A stretch of DNA of 64,000 nt from Acinetobacter pittii (GCF_034064985.1 NZ_CP139249.1:186001-250000); one strand, 5' to 3'. Positions 46,702-56,075 are shown, counted from the first letter of the stretch. A program made the numbers and translations. The notes: generated from the letters alone by a model not told the origin.

Positions 46702-48018
46702 ATGATTAAAAATATTGTAATTGGTGTCTCTACTATTCTTTCATTATATGGGTGTGTTTCTTCTACTTCTTTAAGAAATCAAGCACAGATAAAATCTATA
46801 TCAGATACGGATTTTAAAAAATATCTGGATGAAGATATCCAAGCAAAATCTAAGATTAATATTCCTCAACCACAAATTTTAGATGAAACATGGGTAGATA
46901 CTCAAAAGGCTAATTGCAAAATTTTTGCTTCGTCTCAATTTAAAAAAGAAGATCCAACAGTAAAATTTTATTGGGATGGGGAGTGTAAAGATGGCTATGC
47001 TATAGGTTTAGGTAGGGAATTTTCGATTGGAAAACAAACTTATGTAGAAGCAATTGGAGAGTATGAAGGAGGAAAAAAGCTACCTGAATACTTCTACAAT
47101 TTTAATAAAGTTAAGAAAATATTCGTTATAGGATATTTGCCAAACAATCCTGAAAATACACTACTTTTTCAAGGAACCTTAGATAACAATAACATGTTCA
47201 AAAAAAGTATTATTTTTTATGATTTTAAACAAAAAGACATGTATGAAAAAATGTCTTACGATGATGTAGGGATGCAAGGGATAGGTTATACAAGTTCAGG
47301 TGGTTTAAATGTAATAGAAAAAACTTTTACTGCTGACCCAATGCTACAAAAGCAAATGCTCGTTCAAATACAAAATAATAAATTATACTCATTTGAGGCA
47401 TTTAAAGATGGTAGAAAATTATTTGTTGATATGACTTCTGGTTCGCCAGTTCTAGCAATCCCTTCAGAGAATTTAAAGGAATTTCTTACGAAAAAGCTAT
47501 CTTTAATTGATAGTAAAGTAACTAATCAAAATGATTTAGATCTGCAAAGATCTTTAAAAGCGGATAAGAAAGTAAATACGTATGTTAATTTAACTTGTAC
47601 TTCGACCAACTATATAAAAGAGGTTGGGAAAGATAATTATTTTGCAATCTGTTCACCTTATAAATCATTAGGAATTTTTAAAAATCAAATTCAACAAGGA
47701 AAAGAATTTGCAAACCAGCAAGCACAAAAAAGATCGGAAGAAGTAGAACAATATCTGGATCAACAAAAAGCTAATATTCAACAAGCTCAACAAATGAGAA
47801 TAGAACAGCAGAAAAGATCTCAAGAAGGTTGGACAACTTTATTGAATGCACTTACTGAAGTAAGTAATGGTGTTGCTGATGGTTATAAGCAACAAGCTGA
47901 TTTGTATAGAAGCTTTGGAAATAGTATGCCAAATTCTACTGCTCCAATACTAAATAAACAGAAATCAACTTTTAATTGTATAAATATTGGGGTGAGTACA
48001 ACTTGTAGAGAGCAGTAA
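46702..48018 (+). CDS. Predicted lipoprotein of unknown function
   Basis: The 438-residue protein begins with a lipoprotein signal (MIKNIVIGVSTILSLYGC; lipobox LYGC, lipid-bearing Cys18). The mature part includes a MORN-like stretch (FYWDGECKDGYAIGLGREF). A helical, Gln-rich coiled-coil region at about 340-390 (QQAQKRSEEVEQYLDQQKANIQQAQQ) and a tail with two cysteines follow. The ATG at 46702 is preferred over a TTG 12 bases earlier because the signal peptide starts there. It is the first cargo gene inside the island and seems to stand alone. It may be an envelope protein; function unknown. Confidence 0.75.
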   Translation: MIKNIVIGVSTILSLYGCVSSTSLRNQAQIKSISDTDFKKYLDEDIQAKSKINIPQPQILDETWVDTQKANCKIFASSQFKKEDPTVKFYWDGECKDGYAIGLGREFSIGKQTYVEAIGEYEGGKKLPEYFYNFNKVKKIFVIGYLPNNPENTLLFQGTLDNNNMFKKSIIFYDFKQKDMYEKMSYDDVGMQGIGYTSSGGLNVIEKTFTADPMLQKQMLVQIQNNKLYSFEAFKDGRKLFVDMTSGSPVLAIPSENLKEFLTKKLSLIDSKVTNQNDLDLQRSLKADKKVNTYVNLTCTSTNYIKEVGKDNYFAICSPYKSLGIFKNQIQQGKEFANQQAQKRSEEVEQYLDQQKANIQQAQQMRIEQQKRSQEGWTTLLNALTEVSNGVADGYKQQADLYRSFGNSMPNSTAPILNKQKSTFNCINIGVSTTCREQ

Positions 48019-48039
48019 TTCTATATATTTGGAATTAAA

Positions 48040-48079
48040 ACATGTAAGAATTAGTAATTACTCGCTAATTCTTACATGT
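48040..48079 (+). terminator. AT-rich 15-bp hairpin after the lipoprotein gene
   Basis: ACATGTAAGAATTAG and CTAATTCTTACATGT pair perfectly around a ten-base loop, 21 bases after the stop. There is no T run, so termination is likely but not certain. The following 150 bases up to 48233 hold only the WYL gene promoter region. Confidence 0.5.
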
Positions 48080-48233
48080 AGATAGAGAATCAATAAATAT
48101 AATTATTAGCAAAAAAACTATAGTACAGATTATTTTATTTAGGAAGATTTCTTCTATTTTTCTTTAATTTTAAGGGTAATATTGCTTTTAAATAGTTTAA
48201 ATTAGTTAGCTGAAAAATATTTGGTCAGTAAGC

Positions 48234-49151
48234 ATGGTAAAAAAGTTAAAAGCTCATGAACGTTTAGCAGAACGGCTTGCAAATATTATAACCCGTTTAA
48301 ATAGAGGAGAGTATTTAGACCCTAATGAATTGACTTTAGATTTTGGTGTAACTAAAAAGACTATACAACGAGATATAGAAAGGCTGTCAATCGCAGGTTT
48401 ACCGTTAGTTATAGATGAAAAAACAAAGAAGTTTCATTTAGGAGTAAATTATGTTGGCAAAATCAGCCCTAAGGATATCCAAAATTTTGCTCAGCTTTCG
48501 GGAATTACAGGTTTATATCCTAATTTGGATCTATCATTTCTAAGAGAGTTACTCGATAGTCGTTCATCTGAGGTCTATGCGGCAAAAGGTTATTTTTTTG
48601 AAAATACAACTCATTTTTCAGAGCTATTTAAATTAATTCGCGAAGCAATACAAGATCGAAAACATATAGCTTTTCAATACAACAGTAAGTTACGTACAGT
48701 ACAGCCATATAAACTTATACATCATCACGGTAGTTGGTACTTAGCAGCGGTAAGAAATGATCAGTTAGAGCTACGAGCATATCGCTTGAGTAGAATTGGT
48801 AACGATTGTCAAATACAACATCATTTAGATCAATTTGAACCTGATATGGAAATAATAAAACAATTAAAAAATGAAGAGAGTATTTGGTTTGGCAAGGAAA
48901 AAAAAGAAATAGTATTGTCAGTTCAATATCAAGCTGCTGAACATTTCGAACAAAGACAGCTTTTTCCTGAGCAGCAAATTATGAAAAAAAACGATGATGG
49001 AAGTTTGATTATTTCAAGTCGTATTGCGCATCAAGATCAGATTAAATCCTTAATTAGATTCTGGATACCTTATGTTAAGGTAATTTCCCCTGTAGAGCTC
49101 CAACAGAGTGTAGAGAATGATCTAAAGTCATATCTAGAGATAAGTTTTTAG
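48234..49151 (+). CDS. WYL-domain transcriptional regulator
   Basis: The 305 residues have a winged helix-turn-helix (LDPNELTLDFGVTKKTIQRDIERL, about 26-60). A WYL domain at about 135-200 (IAFQYNSKLRTVQPYKLIHHHGSWYLAAV and LRAYRLSRI) and a WCX-type C-terminal extension complete it. WYL proteins of this layout (BrxR/CapW type) often sit beside antiphage genes and repress them until a nucleotide or DNA ligand signals infection. It is 108 bp before mcrB on the same strand, so it probably controls McrBC. The ribosome site is weak. Confidence 0.88.
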   Translation: MVKKLKAHERLAERLANIITRLNRGEYLDPNELTLDFGVTKKTIQRDIERLSIAGLPLVIDEKTKKFHLGVNYVGKISPKDIQNFAQLSGITGLYPNLDLSFLRELLDSRSSEVYAAKGYFFENTTHFSELFKLIREAIQDRKHIAFQYNSKLRTVQPYKLIHHHGSWYLAAVRNDQLELRAYRLSRIGNDCQIQHHLDQFEPDMEIIKQLKNEESIWFGKEKKEIVLSVQYQAAEHFEQRQLFPEQQIMKKNDDGSLIISSRIAHQDQIKSLIRFWIPYVKVISPVELQQSVENDLKSYLEISF

Positions 49152-49259
49152 CTTACTTTTAGAAAATTTGAATCAGGTGAGTTCTTAGAGGGACATATCC
49201 TGTCTAACCGCTCATTTATGATTATTTATAGTCTATCAATTTAAAGTACGAGAAATAGT

Positions 49260-51302
49260 GTGAACGTTGAGTTATTAAAGGAATTATATAAAGAATTGAT
49301 AAATATTGATCAATTAGAAGGATGGTATAAGAGTTACAAATCTCGAGTTTCCGAAGTTGAAGAAATGAGAGAAAAGATGACTAAAGGCTATAAATTAAAT
49401 CCTCAAAGTGATGAGAAGTTCTTATTATCTTTATTAAAAATTCAAAAAAATGGAATAGCTTCAAGAGGACAGTCTAATATTAGTGATGTAGCTTATAACG
49501 AATTAATAAATAATAAGGAATTTCTTGAGATTTTAGAAAATGTAATCAAAGAACCAACCTATGAAAATTATATTAATTTTAGAAGAGTTAGTAAGCGTAT
49601 ATTAACTTTAGTGGGTAGCAATAATTTTCCTTTAATTTTTAATAGAGCGGTCGCAGCCTGTAATCTAGATTTGTCCACTGTTGTAGATGAAAGTAAATTT
49701 CATCAATTATTTAAATATCTTGATAAAGAGAAAATTCTTGATATTCCTCAAGAGGTAAAAGATAAAAATTGGTATGCCCAGAATATTTTCTTAGTAAGTA
49801 AATTTCGTGAAATACTAAGTGATCTTAAAGGTATAGTTGAGATTGATAAGTATTGGATAAATATATTTATATGGGAAATATATGTAAAAAAAGTCGAGCT
49901 TTCAAAGCAGAAAATTTCAGTACCAAATAAAGTGGATACCGATGAGGGTGTATCAGAAACCAATAGATATGATGAGAAAAAAATGCAAAAGATAGTTCAG
50001 CCATTAAACCGTATTTTATTTGGTGCAGCAGGAACAGGGAAAACATATCATACAATTAATCATGCACTTAGTATTCTAGATGATGAAACATTAGAAGAGC
50101 TGGAAAAAGTAGAACGTATAGAACTGAAAAATAGGTTTGATCAATATAAAGAGAATGGCAACATTAAGTTTGTTACCTTCCATCAGAGCTTTAGCTATGA
50201 AGATTTTATAGAAGGTATTCGTGCAGAAGTAAGCAATGGCGGTCTTAGCTATAGTATTAAACCAGGTGTTTTTAAAGAGCTGTGTGAAAAAGCGGCTATT
50301 AATAAAAAAGCGACTGATGAAAGTATAAAAATTGCTATTTCAGAATTAACTGAAAAGGCAAAAAATGAGGAAATTACTTTTTATACAAAAAAGGGAGCTG
50401 AATTTAAAGTTAAAAGTAATTCAAGTGGTACGCTAATCGCGACTACTTCTAAAGATACCGAAGTAACATTGGCAAAAAGCTATATCACTAACTATCTATT
50501 AAATCAGTCTGACGAAATAATTGATCAAAGAAGTTATGAATGGGCAATCGCTAAATCTTTACGTACAGTAATTGATTATAGATCTAATACAAGCAAAGAA
50601 AATAATGAACGTTTTATTCTTATCATTGATGAAATTAATAGGGGGAATATTTCCCGTATTTTTGGTGAGTTGATTACTCTAATTGAAGATTCTAAACGTC
50701 AAGGCAATGATGAAGAGTTAAGTACAATTTTGCCTTACTCAAAAGAAGAATTTAGTATTCCCAATAATCTTTATATTATCGGGACAATGAATAGTTCAGA
50801 CCGTTCACTAACCGGGCTGGATGTTGCGTTGCGTCGACGTTTTGAGTTTATTGAAATGCCACCAAAACCTGAGTTGTTAAGAGATCAGGAAGAGAACGAG
50901 ATAGAGATTGATGGCATTAATATTGTGAAATTACTGACTGTAATGAATCAACGCATCGAAATACTATTAGATAGAGATCACTGTATAGGGCATGCCAATT
51001 TTATGCCTTTAAAGGTGGAACCAAGAATCGAAAAATTATCAAAAATTTTCCAGCAAAAAATTATCCCACAATTACAGGAATATTTCTTTGAGGATTGGGA
51101 AAAGATCGACGCAGTTTTAAATGGAAATGGAATGCTTCATAAAAAGTATGATCCAAGTTCACAAAATAGATTATTTAAAGATCAAAGCTTGATTAATCGC
51201 AGTATTTGGGAGATTAAGCCTGAAGCATTTAATAACGTGAAGAATTATATTGCAATTTATAACGAAACATCCGAAGTTGAAAATGATTTAAATGGATATT
51301 GA
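49260..51302 (+). CDS. mcrB: McrB-like AAA+ GTPase of a modification-dependent restriction system
   Basis: The 680-residue protein has a C-terminal AAA+ motor: Walker A GAAGTGKT at 255-262, FVTFHQSFSYEDFIEGIRA, Walker B LIIDEINRGN near 456, and sensor-like GTMNSSDRSL with LDVALRRRFEF. These are McrB hallmarks; the motor uses GTP and drives DNA cleavage with McrC. The first 230 residues, which normally set DNA specificity, are helical and unlike the methylcytosine-binding domain of E. coli McrB as far as I can see. Start is GTG, after GAGAAATA. It overlaps mcrC by a few bases. Confidence 0.9.
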   Translation: MNVELLKELYKELINIDQLEGWYKSYKSRVSEVEEMREKMTKGYKLNPQSDEKFLLSLLKIQKNGIASRGQSNISDVAYNELINNKEFLEILENVIKEPTYENYINFRRVSKRILTLVGSNNFPLIFNRAVAACNLDLSTVVDESKFHQLFKYLDKEKILDIPQEVKDKNWYAQNIFLVSKFREILSDLKGIVEIDKYWINIFIWEIYVKKVELSKQKISVPNKVDTDEGVSETNRYDEKKMQKIVQPLNRILFGAAGTGKTYHTINHALSILDDETLEELEKVERIELKNRFDQYKENGNIKFVTFHQSFSYEDFIEGIRAEVSNGGLSYSIKPGVFKELCEKAAINKKATDESIKIAISELTEKAKNEEITFYTKKGAEFKVKSNSSGTLIATTSKDTEVTLAKSYITNYLLNQSDEIIDQRSYEWAIAKSLRTVIDYRSNTSKENNERFILIIDEINRGNISRIFGELITLIEDSKRQGNDEELSTILPYSKEEFSIPNNLYIIGTMNSSDRSLTGLDVALRRRFEFIEMPPKPELLRDQEENEIEIDGINIVKLLTVMNQRIEILLDRDHCIGHANFMPLKVEPRIEKLSKIFQQKIIPQLQEYFFEDWEKIDAVLNGNGMLHKKYDPSSQNRLFKDQSLINRSIWEIKPEAFNNVKNYIAIYNETSEVENDLNGY

Positions 51303-51304
51303 TT

Positions 51305-52633
51305 ATGTCGAATATCACTATCCGTGAATATGCATATTTAAGAGTTTCACAGAATCCTCCTCTGCAGAATCACAAGTTAGATTTTGCGGAAATTTCACAG
51401 AGTGGATTTGATTACTTATTTCAACTGAATCAGGATCTGCTCAGAAATGGGCAGCGAATTTTAAAGTTAGGTAGAACAGCATCGGAAATTCAAGTACAGA
51501 ATTTTGTTGGGGTTATTGAAACCCCATGCGGTACAGAAATTGAGATCTTACCAAAGCATGCTGATTCAGTAGAGGATAATGGTAATGCTAGGGCTATCTT
51601 GATTAAAATCTTGAAACAGGTTTTACAGTTGCCACAGCGTGATACAGGTCTTGCCTCGATTGAAAAATTTAAAGTACCTCTAACAGACTGGTTCTATGCA
51701 CAATTTTTAGATGCTTTGCAGAAACTTTATCGTACAGGGGTGCGATTTGATTATCAGCGAGTAGAGGCTGAAGAAAACTTCTTACGAGGACAGTTAGATA
51801 CAGCACAACAAATGCGAAAACCTTTAACGAGGCAACATCAATTAAGTATAAAACATGATATTTTTACGTCAAATCGGGCAGAGAATCGGTTGATTCGGTC
51901 ATGTATTGATGTGGTCTGTAAAAGAGCTAAGACTGCTAATTTGTGGCGAACATCACATGAGTTTCATTTACTGTTCTCAGAAGTGCCTCAATCTACAAAT
52001 TATAGGGAAGATTTTAAAAAATGGAAAAATGATCGACTAATGTCACATTATTCCGATATAAGGTATTGGTGTGAATTGATTTTAGGCAATGAAATCCCAT
52101 TTGCTGTAAAAGGTATTAATCAGGCAAGAAGTATTCTATTTCCTATGGAAAAGTTATTTGAAAAATATGTAGAAATACAATTATCAAAGCAACTTATAAA
52201 AGGAGCAAAGCTTGTGGCTCAGAAATCTAGCAAATACTTAGCTCAATATAATTCAAAAGATATATTTAATTTAATACCAGATTTAGCTATCCAATATTAT
52301 TGTGAACACTCAAAGTCTAAAAAATATTTGATCCTTGATACTAAATGGAAGCTTATTAATAGCAATAATATAGAGGATAAGTTTGGATTAAAACAAAGCG
52401 ATATGTATCAGATGTTTGCCTATAACCATATGTATCAGGGCCACACATCAGATATTGTATTAATCTATCCAAAAAATAAAAATTTCCAGATAGCACTAGA
52501 ACCGTTTGAGTTGAACATTCATAAATTATTGAAGACTGGACTGCAACCAAAAATTTGGGTAGTTCCATTTGACTTAGAACGTAGCGAGCTTATTTTAGAT
52601 AATTTGACGATTGCTGGGTTGCATTCTAAATGA
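51305..52633 (+). CDS. mcrC: McrC-like endonuclease subunit
   Basis: About 442 residues. The N-terminal part (TIREYAYLRV, NFVGVIETPCGTEIEILPK) and the middle domain match McrC. The C-terminal PD-(D/E)xK nuclease core is visible as LIPDLAIQYY followed by LILDTKWK, near residues 325-350. McrC joins the McrB hexamer and cuts DNA between recognised sites. The ATG at 51305 begins MSNITIREY and lies within the end of mcrB, giving translational coupling. The system looks intact. Confidence 0.9.
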   Translation: MSNITIREYAYLRVSQNPPLQNHKLDFAEISQSGFDYLFQLNQDLLRNGQRILKLGRTASEIQVQNFVGVIETPCGTEIEILPKHADSVEDNGNARAILIKILKQVLQLPQRDTGLASIEKFKVPLTDWFYAQFLDALQKLYRTGVRFDYQRVEAEENFLRGQLDTAQQMRKPLTRQHQLSIKHDIFTSNRAENRLIRSCIDVVCKRAKTANLWRTSHEFHLLFSEVPQSTNYREDFKKWKNDRLMSHYSDIRYWCELILGNEIPFAVKGINQARSILFPMEKLFEKYVEIQLSKQLIKGAKLVAQKSSKYLAQYNSKDIFNLIPDLAIQYYCEHSKSKKYLILDTKWKLINSNNIEDKFGLKQSDMYQMFAYNHMYQGHTSDIVLIYPKNKNFQIALEPFELNIHKLLKTGLQPKIWVVPFDLERSELILDNLTIAGLHSK

Positions 52634-52677
52634 AGTAAAGGCTACTTAGCGTAGCTTTTACTTCTGAATAATATTTA

Positions 52678-53148
52678 TTAACACTGATTATTTTTGACAA
52701 TCGCCATTACTTCTTTTTTATAGCTATCAGGAATGTAAATGTCATCAATTTGACAATTTTTCCCATCACACTGAACTTTAAAATCTACTTGAAAGCTTTC
52801 CCCAAAGTTTTTCCCTTGAGCTCGAATTAATCCGTTACTAAGTGCAGAGAATTTCATCTGATTTACACGTACATCATAATCATTGCCGGGTATAAGAACA
52901 TTACGGACCCACTCACACATCTCCCCGTTATGACGAAGAGCAATTGTATCTCTGCGAGAAAGCAGTTGTTTAAGTTCAGAAGAACTATTCTGCTTAAGAA
53001 TATCTACTCCCATATATTTATCACTTACAGCCCTCATATATACTTTTTTCACGAAATTTATTTGTTCAAGAGGCTGTTTATCTGTAGAGGCAATAGAAGT
53101 AGTAGAAATTAAAGTTAAGGTTATAGCTGAGGTTAATAATCGATTCAT
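52678..53148 (-). CDS. Small exported protein of unknown function
   Basis: A 156-residue protein with a signal peptide (MNRLLTSAITLTLISTTSIAS). The mature domain contains cysteines in GEMCEWV, KVQCDGKNCQID and the final NNQC, which could form two disulfides. The FKVQCDGKNCQIDDIYIPDS segment recalls DUF3828-like periplasmic proteins, but I am not certain. It is convergent with mcrC and lies 27 bp downstream of the LprI-like gene on the same strand, so they may form a unit. Periplasmic location is likely. Confidence 0.7.
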   Translation of the reverse strand: MNRLLTSAITLTLISTTSIASTDKQPLEQINFVKKVYMRAVSDKYMGVDILKQNSSSELKQLLSRRDTIALRHNGEMCEWVRNVLIPGNDYDVRVNQMKFSALSNGLIRAQGKNFGESFQVDFKVQCDGKNCQIDDIYIPDSYKKEVMAIVKNNQC

Positions 53149-53175
53149 GAAGTACTTTTCCTAATAAATTTACTT

Positions 53176-53574
53176 TTAAGCAGGTCTGTAGTTCATACAG
53201 AAGTTAGATGAACTTTCTAAGCCACAATCCTGCATATATTTGAGTTCATTAATTCTTCTGTTATTCATATTAATCATACATTGAGCATGTAATTGTCCAG
53301 CGATAGTTCCGTAGGAAGCAACTTCAAAATTACATTGTTTCATTTTATAACTTATCCAAGAACGTTGGACTTCTAATAAATTTTTTTGTTCATTAGCGCT
53401 GAGAGTATTTTTATAGTTTGTATAAACCTGCATTATTTTTTTATCTGATTTTTGAACTTCTTTTTTATAACATTCATTAATTGAGATAGTAGTTCCATTG
53501 TTGCGTTCATTTTCGCACATTGCATAGGTTGCAAATGGAATAGTAGTTAAACTTAGGGCAATAAGTATTTTCAT
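53176..53574 (-). CDS. LprI/DUF1311-type exported protein, lysozyme-inhibitor-like
   Basis: The 132-residue protein starts with a signal peptide (MKILIALSLTTIPFATYA). Its mature domain has the LprI pattern: a cysteine in NECYKKEV, then VYTNYKNTLSANEQKNLLEVQRSWISYKMKQC, then QCMINMNNRRINEL. Members of this family in mycobacteria and other bacteria inhibit lysozyme or are periplasmic proteins of unknown role. The ATG at 53574 is preferred over a TTG 12 bases earlier. It is part of a short leftward group of exported or membrane proteins inside the island. Confidence 0.78.
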   Translation of the reverse strand: MKILIALSLTTIPFATYAMCENERNNGTTISINECYKKEVQKSDKKIMQVYTNYKNTLSANEQKNLLEVQRSWISYKMKQCNFEVASYGTIAGQLHAQCMINMNNRRINELKYMQDCGLESSSNFCMNYRPA

Positions 53575-53600
53575 GACGATATCCAATTAATAAAGTTAAA

Positions 53601-53828
53601 TTAGTGACCACATTTTGAGCAGGTCCATCTATTTGTTAGAGCTGTCATGGGTTTAGCAAAAGTATGCCAAAGTAACATAAGCAGCCAAATCCATATCCAA
53701 ATAGTAAGTGTGCAAATAGTTAAGAATAAGTGCATTAACCAACTCATCTGTTTTGAGTTTTTTTGATGTAAAGTTCTATAACCACATTCTTTACACATCT
53801 TCATTTTTTGAGAAACTACTCTAGCCAT
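53601..53828 (-). CDS. Small membrane protein with paired CxxC motifs
   Basis: The 75 residues have a CKECGYR pair at the N-terminal end, a strongly hydrophobic tryptophan-rich helix region (LMHLFLTICTLTIWIWIWLL), and a C-terminal CSKCGH pair. The two CxxC sets could bind one zinc ion across a membrane hairpin. Similar short proteins occur in mobile elements, but function is unknown. It is the first gene of the leftward group ending at 52678. The region 53829-54105 upstream shows nothing else. Confidence 0.6.
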   Translation of the reverse strand: MARVVSQKMKMCKECGYRTLHQKNSKQMSWLMHLFLTICTLTIWIWIWLLMLLWHTFAKPMTALTNRWTCSKCGH

Positions 53829-54105
53829 AAATTGCCTATTAATAGTGAAGTTGATTGCTCATTTCCGGATAAGAAATTTCAATATTTTCTGTGTGTTATT
53901 GCTATAGGCAACTAACTTTTATATTAAAGCATATATAATTGACAGGTTATGTCTTCAAAAATAAGATTATTTTGAAATTGAGAAATTTTTTATATTAAGT
54001 TTTCTTTTATACTTATTTTTATTAGTAGATAGAATTTTATAAAATTAAAAATATAGCCATTAGAGCAATCGAAATTCTGTAACGGCTATCGATTTTTAAT
54101 AAAGT

Positions 54106-54885
54106 TTATTTAGATACTTTTATCATGTATTCAGTCTTAACTTTTTCAAAAATATATTCATAGTATGCATCAGGATTATTTCTAATTTCGATACTAACGA
54201 TGTCACTAACACGTTCATCTCGAATCCAAAAATCTCCATCAAAGATGTAGCAAGAGACTCTAACAAATGGTAGTTTTCTACCTTCTGCTTTGTATGGGGC
54301 ATTGTAATAAGGGGCAGATTTGACAAAAAAGTACCCAATGACAAATGGAAGTTTTCTACTTAGTTCTAGTAATGCTAAGAATGATGCTTTTGATGAGAAA
54401 TGTGTATCTACAACTTCAATTGCAATAAATGGGCTGTGGTTAGTGCAATTCAACGAATTAGGTCTACCTAATAAATCAAATCGTACATAGCCATTTTCTG
54501 ATACGGCGAAAGAAACTTCATCCTTCCATTCATAATCTTTTATAGTTTTTATGGTATGAAGTTTTTTATCTGTAAAGCTACGAAAGAAATAGGTTTTTAA
54601 TTTTATAGACGGATTTGCCTTTAAGTATGAGAGAAGATTCCTAATAGTACGATCATGTTCTTGAGAGTCTTTTTGTCTGTCTAAATTATGGCGTACAACA
54701 CCTTTTCTATAGAAATGAGGTAGATCCTCTCTATTTCTAATGAATAATTCATAATTACAATCTTCTGAGTCATATAATTGCTGAGTTCTAGCAAGTGCTA
54801 GTTTTTCTGGATCTCTTAATTCCTGAGGTGTAATTGTTATCCAGAGACCATCTTTTTCGTATACAGCTTGTTCATGTAAAGGCAT
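54106..54885 (-). CDS. Unknown protein with a faint PD-(D/E)xK-like motif
   Basis: The 259-residue soluble protein has no family I recognise. Residues about 130-165 read YVRFDLLGR, a spacer, then PFIAIEVVDTHFSS. An acidic residue followed by a hydrophobic strand with Glu is the pattern of the nuclease-like fold seen in CoiA-like and repair proteins, but the usual lysine is replaced by valine. AAGGAAAAG precedes the ATG. It lies 171 bp downstream of the RelA/SpoT-type gene, on the same strand, and may belong with it. Confidence 0.55.
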   Translation of the reverse strand: MPLHEQAVYEKDGLWITITPQELRDPEKLALARTQQLYDSEDCNYELFIRNREDLPHFYRKGVVRHNLDRQKDSQEHDRTIRNLLSYLKANPSIKLKTYFFRSFTDKKLHTIKTIKDYEWKDEVSFAVSENGYVRFDLLGRPNSLNCTNHSPFIAIEVVDTHFSSKASFLALLELSRKLPFVIGYFFVKSAPYYNAPYKAEGRKLPFVRVSCYIFDGDFWIRDERVSDIVSIEIRNNPDAYYEYIFEKVKTEYMIKVSK

Positions 54886-55056
54886 ATTTTTATCTTTTCC
54901 TTGTTAATATAGATAATAAGGTAGCTGAAACTTTAATTTAGGAACAATAGATAATTGAATGTCTACGCCAATATTTGACGTGGTAATATTTATATTAAGA
55001 ATAACGTAATAGATAAATTTTAGTTGATCGATAGATAAATTAAATTTAATTCAATA

Positions 55057-56034
55057 TTAATTTAATAAGCTAATACCTATATCTGTCGCCAGATACTCGA
55101 TAATTTTATAATCTAGTGGCCATTGTTCAGTTACGTAATATTTTCTATTTTCTATTAACCAATAGACAAATAGAATGTAACTTTGTTGATAGAAATTGAA
55201 AGAAGCATATCGCTGTTTAATTTTATTGACTAAGTATGGATGTACTTCTAAAAGACTTGAAATATTATCTATAAGTTGATCATTAATAAATTCTTCAAAG
55301 GTGTCAAAAACAATTAAAGATGATTTCTGATTTTTAGAATATAAACCAGTTTTTGATAGATATAAGGAATCTAATCTCTCAATAATTTTAAATTCTGTAA
55401 TAGGTCCCGCATTAAGATCATTAGTAGTTTCAACAAAGAAATTATCGGTTGTTTCAATTAAAGCCATACACTTAGCTACAGTCCGGAGAACTGTAGGCTT
55501 TACCTTTCGTTTACTTTTATAAACAGCATCATGAGTTAACTCAGCATGTGCATGTTGTAAAAGAGTGCGTATCTGCACTTCACAAGTAATATCTGAAGTT
55601 ATTTTTATTCCTTTATATTCTATCTCATCTTTAGGTCTTAAAATATAATGCATTGATTGATAAGAGAAAAGTAGAGGGTCTTTACTTTTCTCTTCTTCAA
55701 AGTCTCGAGCTACTAAGGTTGTCCATTTTTCATGTGATTGTATAATTTGACCTATTTTTGCAACCTCATCAGTTAATAAAACTACAAATCGAATTCCAAC
55801 TTTATCTTCTATTTCTAGGTAGGGGTCTATATAAGGCTTATTTCTATAAAAAGCTTTATCAATTAGAGATTTCCGATTTTTTGTCCTTACTTTAACTGGA
55901 ATTTTTAAAAATACGTCCGATTCAATTTGATGGGTTACCAAAGAATTAACTATTTGAGAGACGATATACTCTCCCCATGCAGTATAGATAGGTTCTTCAG
56001 TAAGCCATCTTTCTAAAAATTCATTTTCTGTCAT
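55057..56034 (-). CDS. RelA/SpoT-type nucleotide synthetase without hydrolase domain
   Basis: The 325 residues contain an apparently intact synthetase domain: Arg50, Lys52 and Ser56 in VRTKNRKSLIDK, Asp77-Gly80-Arg82 in EDKVGIRFVV, Tyr125-Gln126-Ser127-His129 in FSYQSMHY, and Glu152-Gln154-Arg156-Thr157 in CEVQIRTLLQ. These bind ATP, magnesium and the acceptor nucleotide in (p)ppGpp synthetases and in toxic relatives (toxSAS, CapRel). No HD hydrolase domain exists; residues 205-325 are an unrecognised helical region. It lies 41 bp after a NdpA-like gene in the same operon. Role in growth arrest or phage defence is inferred. Confidence 0.85.
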   Translation of the reverse strand: MTENEFLERWLTEEPIYTAWGEYIVSQIVNSLVTHQIESDVFLKIPVKVRTKNRKSLIDKAFYRNKPYIDPYLEIEDKVGIRFVVLLTDEVAKIGQIIQSHEKWTTLVARDFEEEKSKDPLLFSYQSMHYILRPKDEIEYKGIKITSDITCEVQIRTLLQHAHAELTHDAVYKSKRKVKPTVLRTVAKCMALIETTDNFFVETTNDLNAGPITEFKIIERLDSLYLSKTGLYSKNQKSSLIVFDTFEEFINDQLIDNISSLLEVHPYLVNKIKQRYASFNFYQQSYILFVYWLIENRKYYVTEQWPLDYKIIEYLATDIGISLLN

Positions 56035-56075
56035 TTCTTATGAATCAGTCTGGATTTGATAATAATTTTTGTCCA

